The position numbers and the translations under genes are program-made. Below are positions 1 to 5,951 of a DNA stretch of 5,983 nucleotides, piece after piece (positions within the stretch are counted from its first letter, which is position 1; each line of letters starts with the position of its first letter). The notes below the pieces were generated by a model that saw only the letters and a program-made list of their open reading frames with translations, ran no database searches and had not been told where the DNA came from. This DNA comes from Anaerolineales bacterium (GTDB taxonomy: Bacteria > Chloroflexota > Anaerolineae > Anaerolineales > UBA4823): NCBI GenBank assembly GCA_022865865.1, contig JALHTN010000051.1, positions 1-5,983 of the forward strand, read 5' to 3'.

Positions 1-501
1 GAGGTTTTCACCGGTAATCCAGGCTGCAGGCATGATGATCAGCTCGCCTGTATCTTCCAGAACTCGCCATGCCTGACCAAGGGTCTCGAGATCATTAATG
101 TATTCACTAGGAAATGTCGTAACAATTCTTGGAAATGACTGATCTCGATAAGGTAAATTTTGGGTTTTCCCAAGCACCAAATTTTTTATGCGCTTGTGAT
201 TGATTAATCTCTGACCTGCCAATCTCACCATTTGTGAGCTCGCATCCAATCCAAAAATAGAACCACATTCGGGCGATTGTGCGACCTGTAGATGACCTGG
301 TCCACAACCTAATTCTAGAACATTAGAATTTCCCAGGTATGGTAATACAGCATAAATCCAGGATTTCCACCGCCCGATGGAAACTAAATCTGCAACCCAA
401 TCATATGCCCATGCGAACTGGTGATAAAGCAATTTGAAGAAGACTCGCAAAGTGCTGCTTATGAAGCGTTTTACCAGACCAGGCTGAGCCAATGAAGCCA
501 T
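1..501 (-). CDS. Class I SAM-dependent methyltransferase, N-terminal 167 residues (3' end outside window)
   Basis: The reading frame is open from an ATG at 501 to the left edge, with no stop, so the C-terminal part is missing. Translation starts MASLAQPGLVKRF and has an aromatic stretch 'YHQFAWAYDWV' near residues 26-36. It continues with the SAM-binding glycine motif 'VLELGCGPGH' near residues 61-70, an acidic strand end 'IFGLDAS', and later 'WRVLEDTGELIIM', which corresponds to the usual 'RVLRPGG' turn of methyltransferase type 11 (Rossmann fold) proteins. The substrate cannot be read from this. The ATG is the first start after an in-frame stop (TAA) about 20 bases upstream. No Shine-Dalgarno is visible, and the gene begins 11 bases after the lipid kinase stop, so translation is probably coupled to that gene. 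The methyltransferase call is secure; any specific role is unknown. Confidence 0.82.
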   Translation of the reverse strand, partial: MASLAQPGLVKRFISSTLRVFFKLLYHQFAWAYDWVADLVSIGRWKSWIYAVLPYLGNSNVLELGCGPGHLQVAQSPECGSIFGLDASSQMVRLAGQRLINHKRIKNLVLGKTQNLPYRDQSFPRIVTTFPSEYINDLETLGQAWRVLEDTGELIIMPAAWITGENL

Positions 502-512
502 TGATTTGAAGG

Positions 513-1418
513 TTAATTGTTAGGCATCAAGATGGGAAGGGATTGGGGAATAACTCGATATTCCAAGTCATGGATATTTTCTGAAAATATCACCCCATCA
601 GCATGAGCAGGAGTAGGCTGGACAGAGCGCACCTTTAGCCAAGGTGAGGATATCTCATGGATTGAGGGGTGTTCAACATAGCTGCCTTCATCCGGTTTCA
701 TTGTACGCGGCAAAAGGGACAATATTTTCCGGCGGGTGGGCATATAGCCGTGAACAAAGGTGAGCAAACCATCAAAAGGATCTGCGTGAGGAGTCATGAA
801 GAAGATTCCACCTGTTCGGGGTGAATTGCCGACTGTCACTAATGTAACTGGTCCCGAATAATGACCTCCATCCCATTCAAGGTCCATGTCCCACTGCGGT
901 TTGTCAATAACCCCCAACAAAGTTGCGGTCAGATAACGGAAGCTGCCTTTTAAGCGCGTAATTCGCTGTTGAATGAGGGTGATGTAAGGTTCAAGCCCAA
1001 TGGCTGCGTTGTTATCGAAGTAGCGATCGTTGACTTTACATAAATCCATCATCCGAAATTGACCATCAGCAATGACCCGGGCAGCTGAAGGTAAATCTTT
1101 GGGGAGTTTGAGGTTGTCGACCAAATCGTTTGCTGATCCCAAAGGTAGAACGCCGAAAATGATGGAGCCATCATTATTATTGGCCGCAGCAATGCCGTTG
1201 ACCACTTCGTTATAAGTTCCATCCCCACCCGCAGCAATTACAGGATTGAATCCATGCTCCACAGCTTGCTGAGCTAAGTCAATTGCGTGTCCGGGTCCAT
1301 CTGTCACCTCAAGATCAAAATCAACTCCAACCTCACGAAGGGATGCTTCTAGTTCTTCTTTTCGAGCCTGCCCCTGCCAGCGACCGGCATATGGGTTAAG
1401 AATAACTTTCGCAGTCAT
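513..1418 (-). CDS. YegS/Rv2252/BmrU-family lipid kinase (diacylglycerol kinase catalytic domain)
   Basis: This 301-residue protein has the usual length for the bacterial YegS/DgkB/BmrU family, whose members phosphorylate diacylglycerol or related lipid alcohols with ATP at the membrane. The N-terminal 'ILNPYAG' (residues 6-12) matches the family NPxAG motif. 'GGDGTYNEV' (64-72) is the nucleotide-binding signature, and 'LPLGSANDL' (91-99) corresponds to the G-T-x-N-D loop, with Ser in place of Thr. The C-terminal beta-sandwich part contains 'TGGIFFMTPHADPFDG' (202-217). The late DGE motif reads Asp274-Gly275-Val276, so the usual Glu is absent. There is no signal peptide or membrane helix. The start is supported by GGAG at 1426-1429, 7 bases before the ATG. 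The gene lies 27 bases after rlmN and 11 bases before the methyltransferase. The family is clear; the lipid substrate (diacylglycerol, sphingoid base or another) is not determined. Confidence 0.88.
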   Translation of the reverse strand: MTAKVILNPYAGRWQGQARKEELEASLREVGVDFDLEVTDGPGHAIDLAQQAVEHGFNPVIAAGGDGTYNEVVNGIAAANNNDGSIIFGVLPLGSANDLVDNLKLPKDLPSAARVIADGQFRMMDLCKVNDRYFDNNAAIGLEPYITLIQQRITRLKGSFRYLTATLLGVIDKPQWDMDLEWDGGHYSGPVTLVTVGNSPRTGGIFFMTPHADPFDGLLTFVHGYMPTRRKILSLLPRTMKPDEGSYVEHPSIHEISSPWLKVRSVQPTPAHADGVIFSENIHDLEYRVIPQSLPILMPNN

Positions 1419-1445
1419 TACACATCTCCAAGGACACTCGCTATA

Positions 1446-2489
1446 TTACGCCATTTTCGTCGCCAGTTGACCACATCCTGCGTGAATATCTATCCCCCTG
1501 CGAACCCGGATTGTGCATGGGATCCCATGTTGTTCCAAATGCGATTGAAATTGTTGGGCCTGCAGGTTTGAAGTGGCACTTCCATTGTACCCATCAGTTG
1601 GATTCAAGGGAATAATGTTCACATGGCAGAGCATACCTTTAATTAAACCAATGAGCTGATTCGCTTGCTGCAATGAATCGTTTACACCATCAATAAGAGC
1701 CCATTCGAATGTGATCCTGCGATGAGTGATATCCACATACTGCTGACAGGCATCGAAAAGGTCGCGCAATGGGTATTTTATATTAATTGGTAGGATAGAA
1801 CTTCGCAAATTATCATCTGCAGCATGCAGCGAAACCGCAAGATTTATCTGCCGTTTTTCGTTAGCGAAACGGAGTATCTGCGGAATTAATCCCACAGTTG
1901 ATATAGTGAAACGCCTGGCTCCTAAATTCATCCCCGCGGGGTGATTCAGGCGATCAATGGCTGCCAATGTTTGAACATAATTATGGAAAGGTTCACCCAT
2001 TCCCATCACGACAACATTGGTTAACCCTTCACTATTCTGTTTTAGAGAACGTTTAAATACCAGAACCTGTTCGACTATCTCACCGCTGGAAAGGTTGCGG
2101 TTTAGACCCATTTGACCGGTAGCACAAAATACACAACCTAATGCACATCCCGATTGGCTTGAGATACACAGTGTGCGGCGATTCTGATAGCGCATCAGAA
2201 CAGTTTCAATGGCCTTTTCATCCCCCAATCGAAAAAGTGTCTTGGTCGTCTGTTCATCATTCGAAGATAAAGTTATCTCCGAATGCAGATTCTCCATAGA
2301 AAAGGTATCCTTTAATTTGGTTCGCAGCGGTTTGGGGATGTTCGAGATTTGCTCAAGATCGATTATCAATCGTTTATATACTGCATCCCACACTTGAGAT
2401 GCACGGTAGCGTGGTTCTCCCCAACTCTCCAATAGATGTTCGAGTTCAACCAGGTCAATATCATAGAAATTCATTATCTCTAAAGTCAT
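1446..2489 (-). CDS. rlmN: Dual-specificity RNA methyltransferase RlmN (23S rRNA A2503 / tRNA A37 C2-methyltransferase)
   Basis: This 347-residue radical SAM enzyme methylates C2 of A2503 in 23S rRNA, and in characterised bacteria also A37 of some tRNAs. The N-terminal accessory domain 'WGEPRYRASQVW' (residues 23-34) is typical. The [4Fe-4S] cluster motif CxxxCxxC is Cys115, Cys119 and Cys122. Cys108 and Cys339 (in 'IDIHAGCGQL') occupy the places of E. coli Cys118 and Cys355, the pair used in the methyl-transfer mechanism. 'VMGMGEPFHNY' (161-171), 'STVGLIP' (197-203) and 'LAVSLHA' (217-223) follow the family order. The ATG overlaps the TGA of the upstream HAD gene (ATGA), which suggests translational coupling; no clear Shine-Dalgarno precedes it. 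A second ATG at 2474 (residue 6) with a weak AGAG upstream is an alternative start. All catalytic residues are present, so it should be active. RlmN is preferred over Cfr because of its housekeeping context. Confidence 0.96.
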   Translation of the reverse strand: MTLEIMNFYDIDLVELEHLLESWGEPRYRASQVWDAVYKRLIIDLEQISNIPKPLRTKLKDTFSMENLHSEITLSSNDEQTTKTLFRLGDEKAIETVLMRYQNRRTLCISSQSGCALGCVFCATGQMGLNRNLSSGEIVEQVLVFKRSLKQNSEGLTNVVVMGMGEPFHNYVQTLAAIDRLNHPAGMNLGARRFTISTVGLIPQILRFANEKRQINLAVSLHAADDNLRSSILPINIKYPLRDLFDACQQYVDITHRRITFEWALIDGVNDSLQQANQLIGLIKGMLCHVNIIPLNPTDGYNGSATSNLQAQQFQSHLEQHGIPCTIRVRRGIDIHAGCGQLATKMA

Positions 2490-3271
2490 GCCAGGTCATC
2501 AATCAAACGGGTCAAATTTTGAGCAATATAAGTCGGTTGAAAATCAAATGAGTCAGCTGTGGTCCTGGTTGATACACCGGTCAAGACAAGCGCGGTTTGA
2601 CATCCGGCTTGAATCCCCGCGGCAATATCGGTAGGCATTTGATCGCCAACTGCCAAAGCATTGATAGGATCGATATCTAAACTGGATAAAGCGATTTGGT
2701 ACATCATCGGTGAAGGTTTACCCATAATTTCAGGCGACTGGCCAGTTGCAGCTGTTAATGCAGCAAGTATTGCTCCCGTTCCAGGTATATATCCCTCTGG
2801 TGTGGGTAAGGTCGGGTCGGGATTGGTACCCAGAAAAGGAACACCCGAACGGATGAAATTTGAGGCTTGCGCAAGTTTCTGGTAATCAAGTTCACGATCC
2901 AGGCTGGCTATTACAGCCAGGGGTTGATCAAGAGAGTGTTTGAATCCATGTTCCTCCAGAGTAGCGAACAAGCCTTCCTCACCCAAGATGTATACCTGAC
3001 CTCCAGAGGGATATCTTTCTTGAAGATATATTGCGGTGGTAAGGCCTGAGTTGATAATTTGATGCGATTTTGCCTTGACCCCAAAAGAAGCTAATTTCTG
3101 TACGTATTGATCGATAGAACGGGTAGCATTATTGGTCGCGAAAACGGTTTTCCACCCTTGCTGCTCAATTTTTCTGAATATCGCAGGTAAATCTCCAATC
3201 GGCTCGGTGTCTCGCCATAAAACACCATCCATATCGAGGATTAAAGCTTCTATTGGTGGATTATTTTTCAT
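2486..3271 (-). CDS. HAD-superfamily class IIA hydrolase (NagD / 4-nitrophenylphosphatase-like)
   Basis: This is a cytoplasmic phosphatase of about 261 residues (numbering below counts from an upstream ATG at 3277, two codons earlier). HAD motif I is 'LDMDGVLW' with nucleophile Asp15 and acid/base Asp17. Motif II is 'FATNNATRS' (46-54), motif III has Lys187 in 'MGKPSP', and motif IV is 'VGDQMPTDI' with Asp212 and Asp217 for magnesium. Between motifs II and III lies a C2A cap with 'GTNPDPTLPT' and 'PGTGAILAAL', typical of NagD, phosphoglycolate phosphatase and AraL relatives. Length is normal. Family members hydrolyse small phosphate esters such as sugar or nucleoside phosphates; the substrate cannot be read here. 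It is the first gene after the clpP terminator and overlaps rlmN by 4 bases. The start at 3271 is chosen because GAGG at 3279-3282 lies 7 bases from it but only 1 base from the upstream ATG. Confidence 0.92.
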   Translation of the reverse strand: MKNNPPIEALILDMDGVLWRDTEPIGDLPAIFRKIEQQGWKTVFATNNATRSIDQYVQKLASFGVKAKSHQIINSGLTTAIYLQERYPSGGQVYILGEEGLFATLEEHGFKHSLDQPLAVIASLDRELDYQKLAQASNFIRSGVPFLGTNPDPTLPTPEGYIPGTGAILAALTAATGQSPEIMGKPSPMMYQIALSSLDIDPINALAVGDQMPTDIAAGIQAGCQTALVLTGVSTRTTADSFDFQPTYIAQNLTRLIDDLA

Positions 3272-3278
3272 CGGCATA

Positions 3279-3282
3279 CCTC
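3279..3282 (-). promoter_or_regulatory. Ribosome binding site that decides the HAD phosphatase start
   Basis: On the minus strand GAGG is followed by T, then ATG CCG ATG. The first ATG (3277) sits 1 base after the motif, too close for a Shine-Dalgarno. The second ATG (3271) has a 7-base spacing. This favours the second ATG. Confidence 0.6.
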
Positions 3283-3296
3283 AAACATATATAATC

Positions 3297-3331
3297 AAAA
3301 AAAGGCCGGATGGTAAAAGGCACCATCCGGC
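3297..3331 (-). terminator. Rho-independent terminator after clpP
   Basis: A perfect 10-base-pair stem (GCCGGATGGT at 3322-3331 pairing with ACCATCCGGC at 3305-3314, read on the minus strand) encloses a 7-base loop and is followed by C and seven T residues (3297-3303). It lies about 30 bases after the clpP stop and is oriented to end clpP transcription. On the plus strand the hairpin is followed only by TTTGATT, so it is directional. Confidence 0.93.
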
Positions 3332-3360
3332 TTTGATTCTACTCGAATATTAATAGAAAA

Positions 3361-3984
3361 TTATTTTTCTTCTTCATCTTCCTTGGATTGAGCTTGCAAA
3401 ACTTCATCAACCAAACCATATTCAACTGCAGCATCAGCATCCATCCAAAAGTCCCTCTCCGTATCCCGTTCAATCACATCTTCTGGCTGGCCGGTATGCT
3501 TCATTAGAATTCTATTTAATTTCGTCCGCAAGCGCAGGAATTCCTTGGCTTGAATTTCAATATCTGTCACCTGTCCTTGTGCGCCACCAAGTGGCTGGTG
3601 CAGGTGAATGGTTGCATGGGGTAATGCATATCGCTGACCCTTTGCGCCAGCTGCGAGCAATACAGTTCCAAATGAGGCTGTTACACCAACAGCAACAGTA
3701 CTGATGGGGTTGGAAATCATCTGCATGGCGTCATAAACCGCTAAACCAGCATAAACCTGGCCACCGGGAGAATTAATATACATATTAATGGGAGCCTCGC
3801 GGTCCTCTTGATTTAAGAACAGCAGTTGAGCGACGGTTACGTTCGCAACCTGATCATTTATTGGTGTTCCCAGGAAAATTAAACGATTGCGCAGCAGCAA
3901 TGAATAAATATCAAAAGCTCGCTCCCCACGTCCTGTGGTTTCAATTACCATTGGGATCAAAGAATTGATCTCGGAAATGTCCAT
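3361..3984 (-). CDS. clpP: ATP-dependent Clp protease proteolytic subunit ClpP
   Basis: This 207-residue serine peptidase of family S14 forms the barrel that degrades proteins unfolded by ClpX or ClpC/ClpA ATPases. The catalytic triad is Ser104 (in 'TASFGT', where many ClpPs have 'AASMGA'), His129 (in 'LHQPLGG') and Asp178 (second Asp of 'RDTERD'). Their spacings of 25 and 49 residues equal those of E. coli Ser97, His122 and Asp171. The oxyanion segment '[10 protein letters not shown]' (71-80) and '[10 protein letters not shown]' (187-196) are also present. The C-terminus ends in a short charged tail 'KEDEEEK'. A strong purine-rich Shine-Dalgarno (GGAAGG at 3993-3998, 8 bases upstream) supports the ATG. 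The gene follows tig, as in many bacteria, but is closed by a terminator and followed by a phosphatase gene instead of clpX. It should be catalytically active. Confidence 0.97.
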   Translation of the reverse strand: MDISEINSLIPMVIETTGRGERAFDIYSLLLRNRLIFLGTPINDQVANVTVAQLLFLNQEDREAPINMYINSPGGQVYAGLAVYDAMQMISNPISTVAVGVTASFGTVLLAAGAKGQRYALPHATIHLHQPLGGAQGQVTDIEIQAKEFLRLRTKLNRILMKHTGQPEDVIERDTERDFWMDADAAVEYGLVDEVLQAQSKEDEEEK

Positions 3985-4080
3985 TAGTTTTTCCTTCCTT
4001 CAAGTAAATTAATATCTGAGATTTGAACGATCAATGCTGAGGGATCAGCCACCCAATTTTAACGGTGTCCAGGGGTGATT

Positions 4081-4109
4081 TTTATAAGAATCTTGATAGA
4101 AATTTACCA
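4081..4109 (-). promoter_or_regulatory. Possible weak promoter for clpP
   Basis: On the minus strand a TATAAA (4081-4086) lies 17 bases after TGGTAA (4104-4109), which matches only 3 of 6 bases of TTGACA. A start near 4074 would give clpP a leader of about 90 bases. The alternative is co-transcription with tig across the 165-base gap; no terminator with a T tract is visible there. Confidence 0.25.
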
Positions 4110-4147
4110 TCTTCCCAAGCACCGGCTTCCAGGCAGCAATCAAGATT
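4089..4147. repeat. 9-base inverted repeat spanning the tig-clpP junction
   Basis: AATCTTGAT (4089-4097) is an exact inverted match to ATCAAGATT (4139-4147), separated by 41 bases. The second arm is also part of a local palindrome AATCAA-GA-TTGATT (4138-4151) that overlaps the tig stop codon, so the two pairings exclude each other. The intervening segment can form a small AAGC/GCTT hairpin. There is no T run after it, so it is not an ordinary terminator. Confidence 0.5.
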
Positions 4148-4149
4148 GA

Positions 4150-5703
4150 TTATCCGTCAGTATCTTTTTCACCTTCGGTTTCCGGTGACTCATCTTCGGT
4201 CGCATCGGGTTCACTGTCAATGGATTCAATATCTTCAGATTCACTTTCCTCTTCAACCTCTGAGGAGATTGTTTCATCTCCAGCAGCCTGTGCTTCATCT
4301 GACGGCTCTTCGGAAGTATCCTGGGGCTCTGGTGCATCACTTTCTTGCTCCACTTCAGCCTCCGCTTCACCATTGGCAACGGACCGCAAATATTCAATTG
4401 TGCGGTTTATGCGTAATTCAGCATAGATATTTCCCGTAAGATTCATGATCGCATTAGGTTCGTCGAATTGTTTGCGATCGGAATCCGACATGAAGCGAGT
4501 GATCGAATCCAATGTCCTTGTAGTTTCCTCTTGAAGCTCTGACTCGCTGATATCGATTTCTTCTTTCTGGGCAATTTCTAGCAATACCAGAGATCGTTTA
4601 ACGCGGGAATCGGCAACTGGTTCAGCCTCATCACGTAGACCTTGCGCATCCATCTCACGCGTCTTCAGATAAATATCCATATCAAGCCCTTGATTGCCTA
4701 AACGGCTCTCAAGCTGCTGAATGATATTATTTATCTCATTTTCCTTCATCTGAGGGGGATACTTTATGGTAGATCCTTCAATTATCTGATCGATAACCTG
4801 ATCATCATACTCGGAGTTATATGCCTCCAGCCCTCTTTGTTCGAGACTTTCGCGAATATCCTTCTGCAGCGCGTCCAGATCCTCGTATTCCCCAAGCGAT
4901 TGAGCAAATTCATCGTTTAATTTTGGCAGCACCCGGGATTTAACGTCCTCAATATGGATGGAAAATTCAGCGTTTACATCCCGCAGAGTTTCAAATGGAG
5001 AGTCTTCTGGGAAGGTATAGACGAGGGTTTTGTCATCTCCAGTTGACATGCCGACCAGTTCCCTTGAAAAACCACTAAAGGGCCATTCGTTGCCGGTATC
5101 ATCTTGATCGTCAGCAATAATCACTGATGTCGATCGCTCTTCTATCAGATCAGCCTCAGAACTATCTTCATTATCCTCGTCTTCTTCGAAGCGTTTTGCG
5201 GATAGCCGTAAAGATAAACGATCTCCAACCCCTGCCTCACGGTCAACAGACTCTTCAATAGCTTGGCGTTGGCGGAAATCCAGCTCAACAGCTTCTACAT
5301 CTTGATCGGTAACTTCTGGCGGCTCGTAAGGCAGCCGAATCGATTGGTAATCACCGATCTCGACTTCCGCCATCAGCGGAATCACAAACTCCAGGGTCAT
5401 GGGATCAAGACTTACGACATTTTCAAGATTTCCCGGGCCGTACGGCTCGATCTCCGTCTCTTCAATCACCTTGGGATAAATATCATTGACCAAGATTTCA
5501 AGGCTTTCTTCCAATAGTGCTTCATCACCGATCTGCCGCCTAATCACCTGGTAGGGTGCTTTTCCGGGTCGAAAGCCCGGAACTTTTATGCGCCGGGCGA
5601 TCTTCTTGGCTGCTTTCCTCTTTGAAGCTTCCAACTGATCGGCATCAACCTCAACAGTTATCTTTATTTGTTGATCTTCCAAAAATTCAGTTTCAATGTT
5701 CAA
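4150..5703 (-). CDS. tig: Trigger factor, ribosome-associated chaperone, with degenerate PPIase domain and acidic C-terminal tail
   Basis: Trigger factor binds the ribosome exit tunnel and shields nascent chains. The N-terminal ribosome-binding domain (about residues 1-115) carries the docking signature 'GFRPGKAP' (43-50). The middle region (about 155-255) aligns with the FKBP-type PPIase domain, from 'GDRLSLRL' through 'GFSRELVGM' to 'YTFPEDSPFETL'. It lacks the usual 'FTG' and 'IPGFE' elements and has an acidic stretch at 173-185, so isomerase activity is doubtful. The substrate-cradle domain (about 258-445) includes 'PKLNDEFAQSLGEY'. Residues 446-517 form a low-complexity acidic tail, which explains why 517 residues exceed the usual 430-450. 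The start is TTG: an in-frame TAG lies 6 bases upstream, AGGGAG sits 6 bases before the TTG, and no ATG is nearby. clpP follows after 165 bases. The chaperone role in folding is secure; prolyl isomerase activity is not. Confidence 0.95.
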   Translation of the reverse strand: MNIETEFLEDQQIKITVEVDADQLEASKRKAAKKIARRIKVPGFRPGKAPYQVIRRQIGDEALLEESLEILVNDIYPKVIEETEIEPYGPGNLENVVSLDPMTLEFVIPLMAEVEIGDYQSIRLPYEPPEVTDQDVEAVELDFRQRQAIEESVDREAGVGDRLSLRLSAKRFEEDEDNEDSSEADLIEERSTSVIIADDQDDTGNEWPFSGFSRELVGMSTGDDKTLVYTFPEDSPFETLRDVNAEFSIHIEDVKSRVLPKLNDEFAQSLGEYEDLDALQKDIRESLEQRGLEAYNSEYDDQVIDQIIEGSTIKYPPQMKENEINNIIQQLESRLGNQGLDMDIYLKTREMDAQGLRDEAEPVADSRVKRSLVLLEIAQKEEIDISESELQEETTRTLDSITRFMSDSDRKQFDEPNAIMNLTGNIYAELRINRTIEYLRSVANGEAEAEVEQESDAPEPQDTSEEPSDEAQAAGDETISSEVEEESESEDIESIDSEPDATEDESPETEGEKDTDG

Positions 5704-5709
5704 TTTCTA

Positions 5710-5715
5710 CTCCCT
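5710..5715 (-). promoter_or_regulatory. Ribosome binding site fixing the TTG start of tig
   Basis: AGGGAG on the minus strand ends 6 bases before TTG at 5703. An in-frame TAG (5707-5709) excludes any start further upstream. Confidence 0.8.
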
Positions 5716-5737
5716 GAGCAACTTAAATAACCCGGTG

Positions 5738-5746
5738 ATTATAACA
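5738..5746 (-). promoter_or_regulatory. Extended -10 promoter of tig
   Basis: The minus strand reads TGTTATAAT, a perfect TATAAT preceded by the TGn of extended -10 promoters. No good -35 hexamer is found 16-18 bases upstream, which fits an extended -10 promoter. A start near 5731 would give a leader of about 28 bases before the TTG codon of tig. Confidence 0.65.
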
Positions 5747-5755
5747 CTTCCGAAG

Positions 5756-5782
5756 GTATCAGCATCCCAGGTTGGGTGATAC
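5756..5782. repeat. Imperfect palindrome upstream of the tig -10
   Basis: The arms GTATCA (5756-5761) and TGATAC (5777-5782) are exact inverted copies, and an inner CCCA-GGT-TGGG forms a second 4-base-pair step, with GCAT unpaired on one side. It lies where the -35 region of the tig promoter would be. It could be an operator, or a hairpin between tRNA and tig transcripts; it has no T tract. Confidence 0.45.
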
Positions 5783-5825
5783 AAGTTGTGTTTGATAAGC
5801 AAATGGATGAATGGATGAAAAGGTG

Positions 5826-5907
5826 TGGGGAAGGAGGGAGTCGAACCCTCACGCCTTGCGGCACGTGATCCTAAGTCACGCCTGTCTGCCAATTCCAGCA
5901 CTTCCCC
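5826..5907 (-). tRNA. trnL: tRNA-Leu, anticodon UAG
   Basis: This 82-base class II tRNA decodes CUA and related leucine codons. The acceptor stem GGGGAAG pairs with CTTCCCC, followed by discriminator A. The D stem CTG/CAG contains the loop GAATTGG. The anticodon stem CGTGA/TCACG encloses the 7-base loop CTTAGGA, with anticodon TAG at 5871-5873. The long variable arm is GCC-GCAA-GGC, and the T arm is GAGGG-TTCGACT-CCCTC. The long variable arm and A73 agree with leucine identity. The 3' CCA is not encoded, because the bases after the discriminator are CAC. Confidence 0.96.
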
Positions 5908-5922
5908 TGTCAGCGCAGAGAG

Positions 5923-5951
5923 ATTATAAGCCGATGATCAACGAACGTCAA
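5923..5951 (-). promoter_or_regulatory. Sigma70-type promoter of tRNA-Leu
   Basis: On the minus strand TTGACG (5946-5951, 5 of 6 consensus) and TATAAT (5923-5928, 6 of 6) are separated by exactly 17 bases. The expected start near 5916 lies about 9 bases before the mature tRNA 5' end at 5907. It is the strongest promoter in the window. Confidence 0.88.

Noticed and set aside
2661..3353. Three plus-strand open frames opposite the HAD phosphatase gene
   Set aside because: They overlap a clearly coding gene with all HAD motifs intact, lack recognisable domains, and one runs through the terminator hairpin.
3985..4149. CIRCE or CtsR-type heat-shock operator before clpP
   Set aside because: I looked for the TTAGCACTC/GAGTGCTAA and GGTCAAA-type repeats by eye and found neither.
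4140..4397. Minus-strand 85-codon open frame rich in Lys, Arg and Pro
   Set aside because: It is another frame of the repetitive GA-rich codons of the trigger factor tail and reads through the tig stop; composition alone explains it.
4065..4439. Plus-strand open frame rich in His, Leu, Arg and Gln, and a Ser-rich one at 4220-4426
   Set aside because: Both are antisense shadows of the low-complexity acidic tail of trigger factor, with no ribosome binding site or recognisable domain.
5802..5817. Two tandem copies of AATGGATG
   Set aside because: Two 8-base copies are too few to call a meaningful repeat, and nothing is associated with them.
5707..5901. Minus-strand 64-codon open frame starting MLELADRRDLGS
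   Set aside because: It is the translation of the tRNA-Leu and the tig leader; this kind of peptide is a well-known artefact of tRNA genes.
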